Below, one piece after another: positions 8,127 to 16,914 of a stretch of 64,000 nucleotides of DNA. Origin of the DNA: Acidimicrobiaceae bacterium (lineage in GTDB: Bacteria > Actinomycetota > Acidimicrobiia > Acidimicrobiales > Ilumatobacteraceae); contig JACJWG010000002.1 of assembly GCA_020637235.1 (NCBI GenBank), positions 434,001 to 498,000 on the forward strand, in the 5' to 3' direction. The notes beneath the pieces were generated by a model. It did not search any database and was not told the DNA's origin. It saw only the letters and a program-made list of their open reading frames with translations. Every line of letters starts with the position of its first letter. The stretch's first letter is position 1. Position numbers and translations under genes: made by a program.

Positions 8127-9427
8127 CAGGCCGTCCCCTCCGTCGGCGGCCCGTCGACGACGGGTGCGCGCATCTGTACTTCCGTGCCGGCGCCGGGGGC
8201 CGATTCCACCTGCGCCGTGCCGCCCACCCGGTCGAGCCGGCCCTCGATGCTGTGGGCGATGCCGCGGCGATCGGCCGCGACCGTGGCTCGGTCGAACCCG
8301 ACGCCCCGGTCGCGGACGAACACCTCGGCGGCGCCGTCGCGCACCTCCGCGAACACGGACACCTCCGTCGTCCCCGCGTGCTTGGCCGCGTTGATACAGG
8401 CTTCACGCGTCGCGGCGACGAGCGCGTCGACGGCGTCGCCGACCGGTGCATCGCCCACCACCACCAGGTCCACCTGGACGTCGTAGGCGCTCTCCACCTC
8501 GTGCACCACCTGTCGGAGCGACGAGGCCAGCGTCGTCGACGACGAGCTGGCACGTGCGCCGTACAGCCAGGCGCGCAGCTCGCGTTCCTGCTGGCGCGCG
8601 AGGGTGATCGTGCGGCGGGGATCGTCGGCGGTTCGCTGGATGAGCGCCAACGTCTGCAGCACCGAATCGTGGAGATGCGCCGCCATTGCTTCGCGCTCTT
8701 GCACCCGGATGCGCTCGCGCCGTTCGGCGGCTGCCTCCTGCGCGAGCCGGGTGAGCCACGGCCCGACCAGCACGACCACGCCGATCACGGTGAGCGCCGT
8801 CGCGATCGCACCGACACGAACCGAGCTGGACGTCCCCTCCCTCGCCCCGACGAGCAGCAGACCGAACGACACCAGCGCGGCGCCGGCGAACAGCCGAGCC
8901 CGAGCGCGGCGGCCCGACACCGACTCGACGACGGGGGTGCTCGCCAGCATCTGCCAGGGACGCTCGCCCACCTCGGGTCGAACGACCCCGATGAGCACCA
9001 GCCCCGCCGCGACCACCGACAACGGCACCATCACGGCATCACCGAGCCAGAGTCCCGTCGAACGCACGATCAGCAGCAGTCCCGCCGTCACCGAGGCGAC
9101 CGCCAGCGTGCGTTGCCGGTCGATCGGGCGTGGCGCCACCGGCAGCGCGTCGGTGTCGGGAGCGGTCGCGAGGAGGGCGCCCACGGCGTACAGCACCAGG
9201 CCGAGCCCCCCGGCGAAGCTCAGCACCACCAACGCGGCGCGCAGCAGCGTGGGGTCGACGCCGTGTTCGTCGGCGAACCCACCGGCCACCCCGGCGATCA
9301 CCCGGCCCTCGTCACGGCGGCGGAAGGCCGGCCATCCGCGCTGGCGCGGCGCGCCGGCATCGGTGCGGCGCGAAAGTCCCGTCACGGTCACGGCTCCGAT
9401 GATCGCACGCCCACCGTCGCGATCCAT
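8126..9427 (-). CDS. PspC-domain sensor histidine kinase (HisKA_3 family)
   Basis: A membrane kinase of about 433 residues. An N-terminal PspC domain (GRVIAGVAGGFADEHGVDPTLLR, residues ~40-65, plus a first membrane helix) is followed by several more membrane helices, the HisKA_3 phosphoacceptor motif HLHDSVLQTLALIQ, and a HATPase with NAAKHAG (N box) and DRGVGFD (G1 box). It phosphorylates the overlapping response regulator. Fusion of PspC to the kinase and the divergent PspC/LiaF-like gene at 9534 suggest a LiaFSR-like cell-envelope stress system. The ATG at 9427 is chosen over GTG 9436; GTGs around 9380-9390 remain possible. Confidence 0.88.
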   Translation of the reverse strand: MDRDGGRAIIGAVTVTGLSRRTDAGAPRQRGWPAFRRRDEGRVIAGVAGGFADEHGVDPTLLRAALVVLSFAGGLGLVLYAVGALLATAPDTDALPVAPRPIDRQRTLAVASVTAGLLLIVRSTGLWLGDAVMVPLSVVAAGLVLIGVVRPEVGERPWQMLASTPVVESVSGRRARARLFAGAALVSFGLLLVGAREGTSSSVRVGAIATALTVIGVVVLVGPWLTRLAQEAAAERRERIRVQEREAMAAHLHDSVLQTLALIQRTADDPRRTITLARQQERELRAWLYGARASSSSTTLASSLRQVVHEVESAYDVQVDLVVVGDAPVGDAVDALVAATREACINAAKHAGTTEVSVFAEVRDGAAEVFVRDRGVGFDRATVAADRRGIAHSIEGRLDRVGGTAQVESAPGAGTEVQMRAPVVDGPPTEGTA

Positions 9428-9533
9428 CAGGTGCACCCCTGACGCGACCCCGACCAGGTCCCCGACACCCGCTCAGGGGTGAACCAGGGCCTCACCTGAT
9501 GTGCCCGCCGACGCGATGGTCGACGCTGGAGCC

Positions 9534-10994
9534 ATGACCGAACAGACTGCACTCATGGACGACGCGGGTGCTCCGGAGACCGGAACCCCGCCACGCCAGC
9601 CCCGCACGCGCTGGTATCGCACGCCGGTGTTCCGCGACCCGGACGACGACATGCTCGGCGGTGTCGTGTCCGGTCTCTGCCAGAGCTACGGATTCGACCG
9701 TCGCACCTCGCGGCTCGCGCTGGTCATCGCCGTGCCGGTGCTGCCGATCGTCATCGTCGCCTACGTCGTCGCATGGATCCTGTTGCCCGACGGCCGCGAC
9801 CAGGCGGTGCCGCTCGAGGACATCGTGCGCGACAAGCGACGGTTCCCGCTCTACGCCGCGCTGGCGCTGCTCATCCTGGCCGGCGGGCTCGGGTCGCTCG
9901 GCTCGTGGCTCGTGTTCGGTGACTTCCCCTGGGGTGTCGGCTTGATCGCGATCGGCATCCTGCTCTGGATGGCGCCCGGGTTGCGCCGCGACCGCGCCGC
10001 GACCGCTGCTGCGACAGGACTGGCGGCACCGATGGTGGCACCGACCAGCACTGCTGGCGCCACCACCAGCTGGCCGACGCCTGCCGGCGTCGACGCGACC
10101 GGCGGCGCCACCGACCTGAGCGATCCGACCCACCCCGGCGGTCCCGCCGATGCCCCCCATCGCGTCGATGCCTCCGATCCCACTCACACCATCGACACCG
10201 ACACCGACACGACCAGCACGACCAGCACGACCAGCACGACCAGCACGACCAGCACGAGCGCCACGACCGGCGCCACCGGCACCACCGGCGCCGTCCTCGT
10301 GGCGCCCCCGATGCCCACCCGGGCTCGCCGCCGCGTGCCGATCGGTTCGATCTCGTTCGTGGCGATGCTCGCCTTCGTGGCGATCGCCCGCATCGGCGAC
10401 GTGCTCGACTGGTGGAACATCACGGCCCTGGCCGTCGTGATCACCTCGCTCGTCATCGTCGCCGCCGGCCTGGCGATCAGCGCGATCGTCAACCGCGCCT
10501 GGTTCTTCCTCGGCGTCGTACCCGTGCTCGCCGTCGCAGCCGGCTTCCTCGCGGTCGCCGAGCCCTCCCTCGACGGCGGCGCCGGTGACCGCACGGCACG
10601 ACCGGCGACGCTCGACGACCTCGAGCCCGCCTACGAGCTCGGCTTCGGCGAGTTCACACTCGACCTCGTCGACCTGCCGCTCGCCGACACGAGCCTGCCC
10701 GACGACGAACCGTTGCGGATCGAGGCAGAGGTCGGCATCGGCCGCCTGCACGTCATCGTGCCGGCGGGCGCGCGGTTGGTGATCACGAGCGATGTGGGTG
10801 CCGGGCACGTCGTGATCGGTGACCGTGAGGTGTTCGCGGGCGTCGACCAGGGCGAGACCCGCACGCTCGAGGCGGTGGGTGACGAGGTGGGCACGATCGA
10901 GCTCGACGTCCGTGTCGGCATCGGCGAGATCGACATCGACCGCGACCTCTTCGGCGTCGCAGCGGTCACCGACGCCGACACCACACAGGGCTGA
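9534..10994 (+). CDS. PspC and LiaF-like C-terminal domain membrane protein
   Basis: A 486-residue membrane protein. PspC comes first (FRDPDDDMLGGVVSGLCQSYG, then VAYVVAWILLP). Further hydrophobic helices lie on both sides of a Thr/Ser/Ala-rich linker of about 100 residues that contains a TTS tandem repeat. The C-terminal ~110 residues (FGEFTLDLVDLPL ... GIGRLHVIVPAGARLVI ... DVRVGIGEIDI) have the repeating G-x-G-beta pattern of the LiaF C-terminal domain. It is divergent from the PspC kinase/regulator pair 107 bp away and is probably their accessory sensor or inhibitor, as LiaF is for LiaRS. The ATG at 9534 is preferred over GTG 9501; the Shine-Dalgarno (GGAG, 3 nt away) is weak. Confidence 0.82.
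   Translation: MTEQTALMDDAGAPETGTPPRQPRTRWYRTPVFRDPDDDMLGGVVSGLCQSYGFDRRTSRLALVIAVPVLPIVIVAYVVAWILLPDGRDQAVPLEDIVRDKRRFPLYAALALLILAGGLGSLGSWLVFGDFPWGVGLIAIGILLWMAPGLRRDRAATAAATGLAAPMVAPTSTAGATTSWPTPAGVDATGGATDLSDPTHPGGPADAPHRVDASDPTHTIDTDTDTTSTTSTTSTTSTTSTSATTGATGTTGAVLVAPPMPTRARRRVPIGSISFVAMLAFVAIARIGDVLDWWNITALAVVITSLVIVAAGLAISAIVNRAWFFLGVVPVLAVAAGFLAVAEPSLDGGAGDRTARPATLDDLEPAYELGFGEFTLDLVDLPLADTSLPDDEPLRIEAEVGIGRLHVIVPAGARLVITSDVGAGHVVIGDREVFAGVDQGETRTLEAVGDEVGTIELDVRVGIGEIDIDRDLFGVAAVTDADTTQG
10209..10253 (+). repeat. 9-bp tandem repeat (5 units) inside the LiaF-like gene
   Basis: Five perfect copies of the 9-bp unit acgaccagc run in frame and encode Thr-Thr-Ser repeats in the interdomain linker. 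The flanks are degenerate versions of the same repeat (acaccgac before, acgagcgcc after). Perfect coding microsatellites of this kind are prone to slippage in whole units, which would change the linker length without breaking the frame. Confidence 0.95.
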
Positions 10995-10999
10995 TCGCC

Positions 11000-11149
11000 G
11001 TGTTCGCCCTCGACGCACACCTGCTCGGCGCGCTCGCACTGGTCCTCGTGCTGGCCGCCACGTGGGAACCGCGGCGCGCCGGCTCCGAGCCGATCGACCT
11101 CTCCCACGATGGCGGAATCCCGCCGAGCCCCGTGGCCGGCCGGTCGTAG
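11000..11149 (+). CDS. possible small membrane peptide (49 aa)
   Basis: A GTG 5 nt after the preceding stop opens a 49-residue frame with one hydrophobic stretch (LLGALALVLVLAATW) and a polar tail ending at TAG 11147-11149. The tight spacing suggests coupling to the LiaF-like gene. Against it, the stop codon is part of the TAGCCT hexamer that looks like the -10 box of the next gene, there is no clear Shine-Dalgarno, and no family is recognised. It is a tentative call. Confidence 0.3.
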   Translation: MFALDAHLLGALALVLVLAATWEPRRAGSEPIDLSHDGGIPPSPVAGRS

Positions 11150-11158
11150 CCTGGGAAC

Positions 11159-13228
11159 ATGCCTGCGACCTCGGCGCCCGTCCCGACCACGACCCGCGTC
11201 GTCCACGGCACCTGCCACCACGACTGTCCCGACAGTTGCGGCTGGCAGGTGACCGTGGACGACGGCGTCGCGGTGCAGTTGCGGGGCAACGCCGCACATC
11301 CGTACAGCGCCGGCGAGCTGTGCCCGAAGGTGAACCGCTTCCTCGACCGTGTGTACAGCCCCGATCGGATCACCACCCCGCTGCGTCGGGTCGGCGCGAA
11401 GGGCGAGGCTCGATTCGAGCCGATCTCCTGGGACGACGCGCTGGACGAGATCGGGCGACGGCTCCGGGCGATCGTCGACACGCACGGCCCGGGCGCCGTG
11501 ATGCCGTTCATCAGCGCCGGCAACCAGAGCTCGATCGCGATCCTCTTCCCCGAGCGTTTCTGGAACCGCCTCGGCGCGATCGAACTCACCGGTGCGCTGT
11601 GCGGCGCCGTGGCCGGCGCGGGCACGGCGAGCGCGCTCGGCACCGGCAAGGCGCTCGACCCGGTCGAGGTGCGTCACTCGAAGCTCATCCTGCTGTGGGG
11701 CACCAACACCCGCCTCACCAATCGACATCTCTGGCCGTTCATCGAGGCGGCGCGAGCCGATGGAGCGCAGGTGGTGGTGATCGACCCCATCCGCACGATC
11801 ACCGCCGACAGCGCCGACTGGTTCGTCCAACCGTTGCCGGGCACCGACGTGGCGCTGATGCTCGGCATGATGCACGTGCTCGTCCGCGACGGCCTCGTCG
11901 ATCACGACTGGGTGGCCGACCACACCATCGGCTTCGACGAGCTCTGCGACCACGTCGCCGAATGGACGCCCGTGCGGGCCGCCGAGGTCTGCGGGATCGA
12001 CGCTGCCGATGTCGAGCGGCTCGCCACGATGTACGGCACCATCCGCCCTGCGGCGATCCGAACGTTGATCGGCGCCGAGCACCACGAGCACGGCGCGATG
12101 TTCTTCCGCACGCTCGCCTGCCTGCCTGCACTCGTCGGCGCGTGGCGCGACCGCGGTGGCGGGTTCGCCCGCAGCGTCGGCGTGTGGAGCAACGAGCTGG
12201 TGGACGGCATCGCCCTGATGCGGCCCGACCTGCGTCCCGCGCCGCGCCGGCAGGTGCCGATGGTCCGTCTCGCCGAGGCGCTCGACCCGACGTCCGACCA
12301 GCCGGTGCACGCGCTGTTCGTGATCGCCGGCAACCCGCTCGTCGTGGTGCCCGATGCCGAAGGTGTCCGCCGCGGCCTCGCGCGAGACGACCTGTTCACC
12401 GTGGTGCACGAACAGTTCCTCACCGACACCGCTCGCTACGCCGACATCGTGCTCCCCGCCACCACCCAGATCGAGTCGCTCGACATCGTGCCCGCCTGGG
12501 GCCACCGATGGCTCGGCTGGAACGAACCGGCGATCGACCCTGTCGGCGAATCGGTCAGCAACAGTGACCTGCACCGCCGCCTCGCACGTGCGATGGGTTT
12601 CACCGATGCGGCACTCCACGACGACGACGAGGATGTGATCCGCTCGGTGATGCCCGGCGTCGACGTCGACGAGTTGCGTCGCACCGGATGGGTCGAGGCG
12701 CCCTACCCGGCCGACGGACGGCCGTACGCCGACGGCGGCTTCCCCACCCCGTCCGGGAAGGTGGAGCTCCGGAGCGAACGCCTCGCGGCCGACGGCCATC
12801 CGGCGTTGCCGACGTACCTGCCGGCCCGCGAGTCCGCGAGCGGCGACCCCGACCTCGCGGCGCGCCACCCCTTCGCACTGCTCACCCCGAAGCATCACAC
12901 CCGCTTCCTCAACTCGAGCTACTCGGCGCTCCCCAAGCACGGCCCCCTCGAGGGTGGACCGTTCGTCGAGATGGTGGCCGAGGACGCCCGCCGGCTCGGC
13001 CTCACGGAGGGGCAGTGCGCCGTGGTGTGGAACGACCGGGCGTCGCTCGAGGTGCCCGTACGGATCACGACGCGGCTGCGGCGCGGCGTCGTCGCGATCC
13101 CATGGGGATGGTGGTCGCAGCACCACGCCGACGGACGCACCGCCAACGCACTCACCAATCCGGCGCTCACCGACTGGGGCGGCGGGGTCGCCTACAGCGA
13201 CACCCTCGTGGCGGTTCGTGCCCGCTGA
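11159..13228 (+). CDS. molybdopterin oxidoreductase (DMSO reductase family, FeS-containing)
   Basis: A 689-residue oxidoreductase of the bis-MGD molybdenum/tungsten enzyme family. The N-terminus binds a [4Fe-4S] cluster through C19, C23 and C27 (GTCHHDCPDSCGW) and a fourth cysteine in GELCPK. The molybdopterin domain follows (LLWGTNTRLTNRH, VVVIDPIRT), and the C-terminal molydopterin-dinucleotide-binding domain has TPKHHTRFLNSSY and VRITTRLRRGVV. A cysteine in ELTGALCGA is a candidate metal ligand. There is no Tat signal and no partner FeS or membrane subunit nearby, so it is probably a soluble stand-alone enzyme. The substrate is unknown. TAGCCT lies 6 nt before the ATG with no Shine-Dalgarno, suggesting a leaderless mRNA. 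Confidence 0.88.
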   Translation: MPATSAPVPTTTRVVHGTCHHDCPDSCGWQVTVDDGVAVQLRGNAAHPYSAGELCPKVNRFLDRVYSPDRITTPLRRVGAKGEARFEPISWDDALDEIGRRLRAIVDTHGPGAVMPFISAGNQSSIAILFPERFWNRLGAIELTGALCGAVAGAGTASALGTGKALDPVEVRHSKLILLWGTNTRLTNRHLWPFIEAARADGAQVVVIDPIRTITADSADWFVQPLPGTDVALMLGMMHVLVRDGLVDHDWVADHTIGFDELCDHVAEWTPVRAAEVCGIDAADVERLATMYGTIRPAAIRTLIGAEHHEHGAMFFRTLACLPALVGAWRDRGGGFARSVGVWSNELVDGIALMRPDLRPAPRRQVPMVRLAEALDPTSDQPVHALFVIAGNPLVVVPDAEGVRRGLARDDLFTVVHEQFLTDTARYADIVLPATTQIESLDIVPAWGHRWLGWNEPAIDPVGESVSNSDLHRRLARAMGFTDAALHDDDEDVIRSVMPGVDVDELRRTGWVEAPYPADGRPYADGGFPTPSGKVELRSERLAADGHPALPTYLPARESASGDPDLAARHPFALLTPKHHTRFLNSSYSALPKHGPLEGGPFVEMVAEDARRLGLTEGQCAVVWNDRASLEVPVRITTRLRRGVVAIPWGWWSQHHADGRTANALTNPALTDWGGGVAYSDTLVAVRAR

Positions 13229-13280
13229 CCGGGCACGCTGCCCCCGGAGTCGCGTCGAACCGCAGGGATAGCCTGGCGCC

Positions 13281-14531
13281 ATGGCAGGCGACCTCATCTA
13301 CGCGTTCCGGGTGATGCGCCTGCCGTTGCTCGACGCCGGGGGCAATGCGATCGGCCGGCTCGAGGACATCGTCGTCACCCCGGGTCGCGACCAGGCAGCG
13401 CCGCGTGTGCTCGGCTTCGTCGCCACCAGCCAGCGCCGCCGGATCTTCGTCAACGCCGGCCGGCTCGGCAGTCTCGACGCCGACGGCGCACGGCTGCGCA
13501 GCTGGGACGTCGACCTCAACCCGTTCAAGCCGCGCCCCGGCGAGATCCTCATCGGCCGCGACGTGCTCGACGCACGGCTCGGTGACGAGGCCGTGAGCGA
13601 TGTCGCGCTCCGTCCCGGTGGCGACGGCCGCCAGACGTGGTGGGAGATCTCGAAGGTCCGGCTGGCTCGGAGGACGGCGCTGCGCCGGCGGCCGAGTTAT
13701 CGCCTGCTCGACTTCGACGAGGTGCCGCAACTGTTCGCGAGTGGCATCGGCGGTGAGATGGCGGCCGAAGCGGCCCGATTGCGCGACATGCATCCGAGCG
13801 ACGTGGCGGCGGCGGTGCGAGCGCTGCCGCTCAGCAGCCGCAAGCAACTCGCCGCGGCGATGGACGACGAGCGGCTCGCCGATCTGCTCGAGGAGCTGCC
13901 CGAAGCCGAGCAGCTCCGCATGATCGAAGGCCTCGATCTCGACCGCCTGATCTCCGTGCTCGAGGAGATGGAGTACGACGACCTCGCCGACCTGCTGGCC
14001 GAGATGCCGGGCGAGCAACGGACGCGCATCCTCGACGCCATGGACGACGAGGACGCCGACGTGATGCGGCGGCTGCTCTCGTACGACGAGGGCACCGCCG
14101 GCTCGTTGATGACGCCGGAGATCATCGTGTTCGGCCCGACGGCGACGGTGGCCGAAGCGCTCGCCGAGATCCGCGATCCCGACTGGCTCGTCAGCATCGC
14201 TGCACAGGTGTTCGTCGTGCAGCCGCCGTACAAGCCACCGACCGGGACCTATCTCGGCGTGGTGCACTTCCAGCGACTGCTCCGCGAACCGCCGAGCACC
14301 GAACTCGGACGATGCCTCGAGCAGGAGCCGACGATCACGCCCGACCTCAGCGAGCGCGAGGTCGCCGAGCGGCTCGCCAGCTACAACATGCTGGCCGTCG
14401 GTGTCACCGACGAGGCCAACCGACTGCTCGGTGCGATCACGGTCGACGACGTCCTCGACCGCACGTTGCCGACGGGCTGGCGACAGCGGCGCCGCGTGAG
14501 TCACCACGCCGGCGGCGGAGGTCGCGGATGA
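13281..14531 (+). CDS. PRC-barrel / MgtE N-terminal / CBS domain protein (no transport domain)
   Basis: A 416-residue cytoplasmic protein. Residues ~1-130 look like PRC-barrel-type beta structure (RLPLLDAGGNAIGRLEDIVV). Residues ~150-290 are an MgtE N-terminal superhelix (LRDMHPSDVAAAVRALPLSSRKQLAAAM, LADLLAEMPGEQRTRILDAM). The C-terminus is a CBS pair (GTAGSLMTPEIIVFGPTATVAEAL ... NMLAVGVTDEANRLLGAITVDDVLD). The membrane channel of MgtE is missing, so it is not itself a Mg2+ transporter but a likely Mg2+/nucleotide-sensing partner. It overlaps the following DUF1003 membrane gene by 4 nt (ATGA), a pairing common in actinobacteria. A TAGCCT box sits 6 nt before the ATG. Confidence 0.88.
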   Translation: MAGDLIYAFRVMRLPLLDAGGNAIGRLEDIVVTPGRDQAAPRVLGFVATSQRRRIFVNAGRLGSLDADGARLRSWDVDLNPFKPRPGEILIGRDVLDARLGDEAVSDVALRPGGDGRQTWWEISKVRLARRTALRRRPSYRLLDFDEVPQLFASGIGGEMAAEAARLRDMHPSDVAAAVRALPLSSRKQLAAAMDDERLADLLEELPEAEQLRMIEGLDLDRLISVLEEMEYDDLADLLAEMPGEQRTRILDAMDDEDADVMRRLLSYDEGTAGSLMTPEIIVFGPTATVAEALAEIRDPDWLVSIAAQVFVVQPPYKPPTGTYLGVVHFQRLLREPPSTELGRCLEQEPTITPDLSEREVAERLASYNMLAVGVTDEANRLLGAITVDDVLDRTLPTGWRQRRRVSHHAGGGGRG

Positions 14532-15052
14532 CGCGGCGCGACGACCTCACCACCCCGCGCCAGCGTCGCCGTCTCGGCATCCACTACGACCCCGAGGCCT
14601 TCGGTCGTTTCAGTGAATCCATCGCCCGCACGCTCGGCACCGCTCGATTCCTCGTCTGGCAGACCGCGATCGTCATCACGTGGATCGCGCTCAACGTCGC
14701 GTTCGTCGCCTTGCGCTGGGATCCCTACCCGTTCATCCTGCTCAACCTGGCGTTCTCGACACAGGCTGCGTACGCAGCGCCGCTGATCCTGCTCGCCCAG
14801 AACCGTCAGGAAGCTCGCGACCGGGCCCAGCAGGAGAACGATCGCCGCGTCGCGGAACGAACCCAGACCGACACCGAGTACCTCGCGCGCGAACTCGCGA
14901 GCATCCGCCTGTCACTGGCCGACGTCGCCACCACGAGCGAGGTGGGCGACCATCTCGACCGGCTCACCGATGCGATCGAGCGGCTGAGCTCGAGGCTCGA
15001 CGACCTCGAGCTCAGCTCGCGGCTGCCGCCGTCGACGCCCCACGACCGGTGA
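14528..15052 (+). CDS. DUF1003 membrane protein
   Basis: A 174-residue protein of the DUF1003 family. A basic N-terminus (TTPRQRRRLGIHYDPEAFGRFSESIARTLGT) leads to two membrane helices (FLVWQTAIVITWIALNVAF and PYPFILLNLAFSTQAAYAAPLILLAQNRQ), then a long coiled-coil-like, charged C-terminal region. The motif DPYPFILLNL-x-S-x-QAAYAAP-x-IL-x-AQNRQ is the family signature. Translation is coupled to the MgtE_N-CBS gene, so the two products likely form a complex in the membrane. The last 41 bp overlap the 3' end of the convergent hydrolase gene. Confidence 0.9.
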   Translation: MTRRDDLTTPRQRRRLGIHYDPEAFGRFSESIARTLGTARFLVWQTAIVITWIALNVAFVALRWDPYPFILLNLAFSTQAAYAAPLILLAQNRQEARDRAQQENDRRVAERTQTDTEYLARELASIRLSLADVATTSEVGDHLDRLTDAIERLSSRLDDLELSSRLPPSTPHDR

Positions 15053-15893
15053 GGTGATCGACCAGCGCCACCGTCGCGTCGCGATACGCAACCGGCGATT
15101 CGAGGGTGACGAGGTGATCCCCGTCCACCTCGACGACATGTGCCCGCAACGCCCGGGCGAGCTCTCGCTGCTTGCTCGGCAGCACCAGCCGGTCGCGCGT
15201 GGTGAGCAGCGCCGCCGCCGGCATGCCGAGCGATGACGCCCACGGGCGTGCGTCGTACCGGCTGAGTGCACGACCCGCCTGCACGATCGCGAGCGGATCG
15301 CCCCGTCGCGTCTCGGCTTCCACCCAGGGCACGAACGCCTCGAGTTCGTGTCCGACGCCGAGGAGCTTGGTGAGCCCGAAGCGGAGCCAGCGTGGGTATG
15401 CCCAGGACCGCATCAGCGGACCGATCAGGCGCACCGTCTTCCAACGCACTCGCTCGATCCGGGTCGCTCGCCACTCGAGCGCCGTGGCCTGCACGACCAT
15501 CGCCCGGACGAGTGCCGGGTGCCGACGAGCGAGGTGCAGGCTGATCGGGCCGCCCATCGAGTAGCCGATCGTGATGACCGGACCGATGCCGAGTTGTTCG
15601 ACGACCGCGGCGGCGTCGTCGGCCGCGTCCTCCAGCTGGAACGCACGCGCGCTTCGCATGCCCCGTCCGTGACCGCGATGGTCGACCGCCACGAAGGAGT
15701 AGTGCGCGGCGAGACCCTCGTACGCCGTGAAGAACTGGACGTCGGCGCTCGCGGTCCATCCGTGCAGCAACAACAACCAAGGCGCTGCAGGGTCGGCGTG
15801 CCGGTGCACGCGGACGAAGGTCTCGCCGCGACCGGGCAGCATCAAGGTACGGCCCTCCGGGAGCCAGGGCAGGGTGAGGGTCGGGACGTTCAT
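15012..15893 (-). CDS. alpha/beta hydrolase (serine type)
   Basis: A 293-residue alpha/beta hydrolase with an HGWT oxyanion motif (LLLLHGWTASADVQ), VDHRGHGRGM, the nucleophile elbow GYSMGG (serine) and a late GDHLV histidine. This is the esterase/lipase/peroxidase-type arrangement. The ATG at 15893 has GGAGG 4-5 nt upstream. It is the last gene of a three-gene minus-strand operon (17045 to 15012), 28 nt after the dehydrogenase-like gene. Its stop lies inside the convergent DUF1003 gene. The substrate is not predictable. Confidence 0.85.
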   Translation of the reverse strand: MNVPTLTLPWLPEGRTLMLPGRGETFVRVHRHADPAAPWLLLLHGWTASADVQFFTAYEGLAAHYSFVAVDHRGHGRGMRSARAFQLEDAADDAAAVVEQLGIGPVITIGYSMGGPISLHLARRHPALVRAMVVQATALEWRATRIERVRWKTVRLIGPLMRSWAYPRWLRFGLTKLLGVGHELEAFVPWVEAETRRGDPLAIVQAGRALSRYDARPWASSLGMPAAALLTTRDRLVLPSKQRELARALRAHVVEVDGDHLVTLESPVAYRDATVALVDHLTGRGASTAAAAS

Positions 15894-15921
15894 GTGGCCT
15901 CCAGACGCAGGACCGAACGGA

Positions 15922-16914
15922 TCATCGGGGCACGCGGGCGACGCCGGTGAACTCGTGCAGCTGCACGCCGGCGTCGAGGACCTCGCGCAGCAGCAGGTGG
16001 CCGGCGTCGGGATCGTCGCCGGGCACGCCCACCCCGACCGGGACCTGCTCGTCGAGGCACGCTCGGGCGCACAGCGCGGCGAGCGCACCGGCCATGTCGC
16101 CCGTGCGGCCGACAGCACCGGCCACCAACGTCTCGCGGGCACCGCCGGTGAGCGCGCCGCGCACCTCCACCCTGATGGCCCCACGGTCGCCCTCCGGATG
16201 GGGCGGCGCCAGCATCGGCAGCCGCGCGGTCAGGCGATCGCGGCGGGTGGCCGACACCCGCGCCGAGACGCGCGCGGCGTGCGGGAACAGCCGGTGCAAG
16301 ACGACCGGATCGGCGAGTGCGGCGCGATAGCAGTCGGCCGGCCCGATCGGATCGGGGAACCAGCAGAGCTCTCGCCCACTGCCACCGGGGCGTTCGATCC
16401 ACTCGCCGTCGTGCCACCCTCGGGCGAGTCCGCCGAGCGCGTCGTGATGCTGGCGGGCGCACGCCGGGCCGCCCGTGCCGTGCATCGCGACGTGCACTTC
16501 GTCGACCACGTCGAGTTGCCCGGCGAGGTGGCGGGCGAGCAGACCGGTCAGTCCGGGCGAGAGCGCCGCACCCACGACCACCCGGCTGCCGCTGGCCACG
16601 GCGTGGTCGTCCAGGCCGAGCGACGCAACCACGTCGTCGTGCTCGTCACTCGCCGACACCACGTGTACACCGGTGCCGACCAGCTCGGCGATCACCCCGC
16701 AGTGGGGGCCGGGCGAGGCGAGCACCACTGCGTCGACGACGCCGAGATCGGACCATGCGTCGAGCACCACGCCGCCATGACGACGGCTGGCTCGCACCGC
16801 CGCTCCTGCCTGGGGATCGAACCATGCCGTACGGATGCCGAGGTTGCGCAGCACACGCCCGACCGCCTGACCGGTGACACCGGCACCCGCGATCCCGACG
16901 ATCGGATCGTTCAT
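15922..16914 (-). CDS. NAD(P)-binding protein, saccharopine dehydrogenase-like
   Basis: A 330-residue protein whose N-terminus is a Rossmann fold with the dinucleotide-binding motif GIAGAGVTGQAVGRVLR (residues ~7-23), followed by DAVVLASPGPHCGVIAEL and SASDEHDDV, the pattern seen in saccharopine-dehydrogenase-like and Gfo/Idh-like proteins. The C-terminal half is not recognised beyond a conserved-looking GTGGPACARQHHDAL segment. It overlaps the upstream 44-residue gene by 4 nt (ATGA) and precedes the hydrolase. The reaction is unknown. Confidence 0.72.
   Translation of the reverse strand: MNDPIVGIAGAGVTGQAVGRVLRNLGIRTAWFDPQAGAAVRASRRHGGVVLDAWSDLGVVDAVVLASPGPHCGVIAELVGTGVHVVSASDEHDDVVASLGLDDHAVASGSRVVVGAALSPGLTGLLARHLAGQLDVVDEVHVAMHGTGGPACARQHHDALGGLARGWHDGEWIERPGGSGRELCWFPDPIGPADCYRAALADPVVLHRLFPHAARVSARVSATRRDRLTARLPMLAPPHPEGDRGAIRVEVRGALTGGARETLVAGAVGRTGDMAGALAALCARACLDEQVPVGVGVPGDDPDAGHLLLREVLDAGVQLHEFTGVARVPR

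Noticed and set aside
5166..8486. A plus-strand open frame of over 1,100 codons opposite kynA, the EF-G-like gene and the response regulator
   Set aside because: Its product is His/Arg/Val-rich without domains, and it lies antisense to well-recognised genes; long shadow frames are expected at this GC content.
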